From positions 1 to 5,654 of the forward strand of contig CAMDBY010000117.1 in assembly GCA_945889575.1 (NCBI GenBank): 5,654 nucleotides of DNA, written 5' to 3'. The position numbers and the translations under genes are program-made. Source of the stretch: Bifidobacterium breve. Its GTDB lineage: Bacteria; Actinomycetota; Acidimicrobiia; Acidimicrobiales; Ilumatobacteraceae. Shown here in pieces: positions 4,455 to 5,654 of this stretch (the stretch's first letter is position 1; each line of letters starts with the position of its first letter). The notes below the pieces were generated by a model. That model did no database searches. It was not told the DNA's origin and saw only the letters and a program-made list of their open reading frames with translations.

Positions 4455-5654
4455 ATGACTGACACAATCACCATCACAGATGATAGAACCGGAAAAACAG
4501 TCACGGTTCCCATCACAGGCGGAGTCTTTAGTTCTGCAGCATTGCGCGAATTAGACCCAAGCCTTTTCATGTACGACCCCGCGTACCTTTCCACCGCATC
4601 ATGTGCCTCTTCCATCACCTATCTCGACGGCGACGCAGGCATTCTTCGCTATCGCGGTATCCCCATCGAGCAGCTTGCCGAACATTCAACATTCCTTGAA
4701 GTCGCATATCTCCTTCTCAAGGGTGAATTGCCGACAACGCAAGAACTTGAAAAATGGAATCTTAATGTCACTCATCACACGATGATTCACGAAAACATGC
4801 GTAAGCGTTTTGTTGACGGATTCCATTACGACGCCCACCCAATGGGTATGTTCATTTCTGCAACAGCTGCACTCGGAACTTTCTACGACGACGCGAAGGA
4901 TATTTTCGATAAAGATTCATTCGAGAAACAAGTTCTGCGGCTGGTCGCCAAAGTACCCACCATTGCAGCAATGTGTTACCGCTTTAGCCAAGGTCTCCCC
5001 TTCGTATCCCCAGACAACGCTTTGTCATACGGCGAAAACTTCCTCAACATGATGTTCAAGATTGGCGATGACTACAAAGTCAACCCGGTACTTGCTCATG
5101 CAATGGATGTGCTCTTCATTCTTCATGCAGACCACGAACAGAACTGCGGCACCACAGCAATGCGCGTTGTCAGTTCTGCCAACTCAGACCCGTACACAGC
5201 CACAGCTGCCGCAGCTGCCGCGTTGTATGGCCCACTTCATGGTGGCGCAAATGAGGCAGTCGTACGAATGCTTACCGAGATCGGTGACATTAAGAATGTT
5301 CCCGCTTTCGTTGAAAGTGTGAAAGATGGCGAAGGCAAGCTGATGGGGTTCGGCCATCGCGTCTACAAGAACTTTGACCCTCGTGCCACCATCATCAAAA
5401 AAGCTGCATACGACGTCTTTGAAGTCACCGGCAAGAATCCACTTCTTGAGATTGCGCTTGAACTTGAAAAAGTGGCGCTGAACGATGAGTACTTCATCAC
5501 GCGCAAGTTGTACCCGAACGTTGACTTCTATTCAGGACTCATATATCAAGCTCTTGGTTTCCCCGTTGACATGTTCACCGTATTATTCGCCATTCCTCGC
5601 ACAGTCGGCTGGCTCACTCACATGCAAGAACTTCTGAACGACAAAGAAAAAAAG
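4455..5654 (+). CDS. gltA: Citrate synthase, GltA type (C-terminus beyond window)
   Basis: Condenses acetyl-CoA with oxaloacetate to citrate, the entry step of the TCA cycle. The reading frame is open from ATG 4455 to the last base, giving exactly 400 residues; by comparison with E. coli GltA (about 427) some 20-30 residues are missing. The start is set by GAGGAG 7 bases upstream. The catalytic triad is intact: H262 in GPLHGGANE, H301 in GFGHRVYKNFDPR and D357 in PNVDFYSG, with the HADHEQN block at 224-230. The N-terminal beta-rich region (TITITDDRTGK...) and the TASCASSITYLDGD segment match the hexameric gram-negative-like (type II) enzymes. The E. coli NADH-site residues Cys206 and Arg109 are not conserved (the regions read FKIGDDYKVNP and THHTMIHEN), so NADH inhibition may be weakened or absent. 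It follows the AccD6-like gene on the same strand, so two users of acetyl-CoA are adjacent. Confidence 0.97.
   Translation, partial: MTDTITITDDRTGKTVTVPITGGVFSSAALRELDPSLFMYDPAYLSTASCASSITYLDGDAGILRYRGIPIEQLAEHSTFLEVAYLLLKGELPTTQELEKWNLNVTHHTMIHENMRKRFVDGFHYDAHPMGMFISATAALGTFYDDAKDIFDKDSFEKQVLRLVAKVPTIAAMCYRFSQGLPFVSPDNALSYGENFLNMMFKIGDDYKVNPVLAHAMDVLFILHADHEQNCGTTAMRVVSSANSDPYTATAAAAAALYGPLHGGANEAVVRMLTEIGDIKNVPAFVESVKDGEGKLMGFGHRVYKNFDPRATIIKKAAYDVFEVTGKNPLLEIALELEKVALNDEYFITRKLYPNVDFYSGLIYQALGFPVDMFTVLFAIPRTVGWLTHMQELLNDKEKK

Noticed and set aside
4603..5322. Short + strand open frames of 60-86 residues at 4603, 4810 and 5062
   Set aside because: They lie in another frame of gltA, which is open over 400 codons with all catalytic residues.

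Overview
This window reads as a chromosomal fragment of an actinobacterium (Actinomycetota) with a roughly balanced base composition rather than the very high GC of Streptomyces. The main evidence is a 6C small RNA, a family known only from actinobacteria, together with a HAD-phosphatase/PlsC fusion of the mycobacterial type and an AccD6-like carboxyltransferase. The lineage cannot be fixed further from the sequence alone; a non-model group such as aquatic Acidimicrobiia is a guess.

Layout, left to right. Bases 1-314 hold the C-terminal 103 residues of a mitochondrial-type aconitase (+). Its stop codon directly abuts the stop codon of a convergent gene on the - strand (315-1739) encoding an HAD-IB phosphatase fused to a 1-acyl-glycerol-3-phosphate acyltransferase. 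A strong hairpin just after the aconitase stop lies inside the 3' end of that convergent gene. The 272-bp spacer 1740-2011 is not empty: on the - strand it holds a 6C RNA with its own promoter and terminator. Next to it is a set of GATAG/CTATC half-sites that looks like a LysR-type operator in front of the next gene. On the + strand follow a LysR-family regulator (2012-2965), an AccD6-like acyl-CoA carboxylase beta subunit (2976-4349, 10 bp downstream), a 105-bp leader with a hairpin, and citrate synthase gltA (4455 to the window end, truncated at 400 residues).

Functionally the window is about the fate of acetyl-CoA. Citrate synthase and aconitase are the first two steps of the TCA cycle. 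The carboxyltransferase probably makes malonyl-CoA for fatty acid synthesis, and the fused acyltransferase uses acyl chains for phospholipids. A LysR regulator directly ahead of the carboxylase gene and upstream of gltA is well placed to control the split between oxidation and lipid synthesis, but this is inferred from gene order.

No mobile element, CRISPR array, tRNA or rRNA gene was found, and no wholly new system is apparent. The most interesting parts are the 6C RNA locus, the putative LysR operator beside it, the coding-embedded hairpin behind aconitase, and the altered N-terminal half of the carboxyltransferase.
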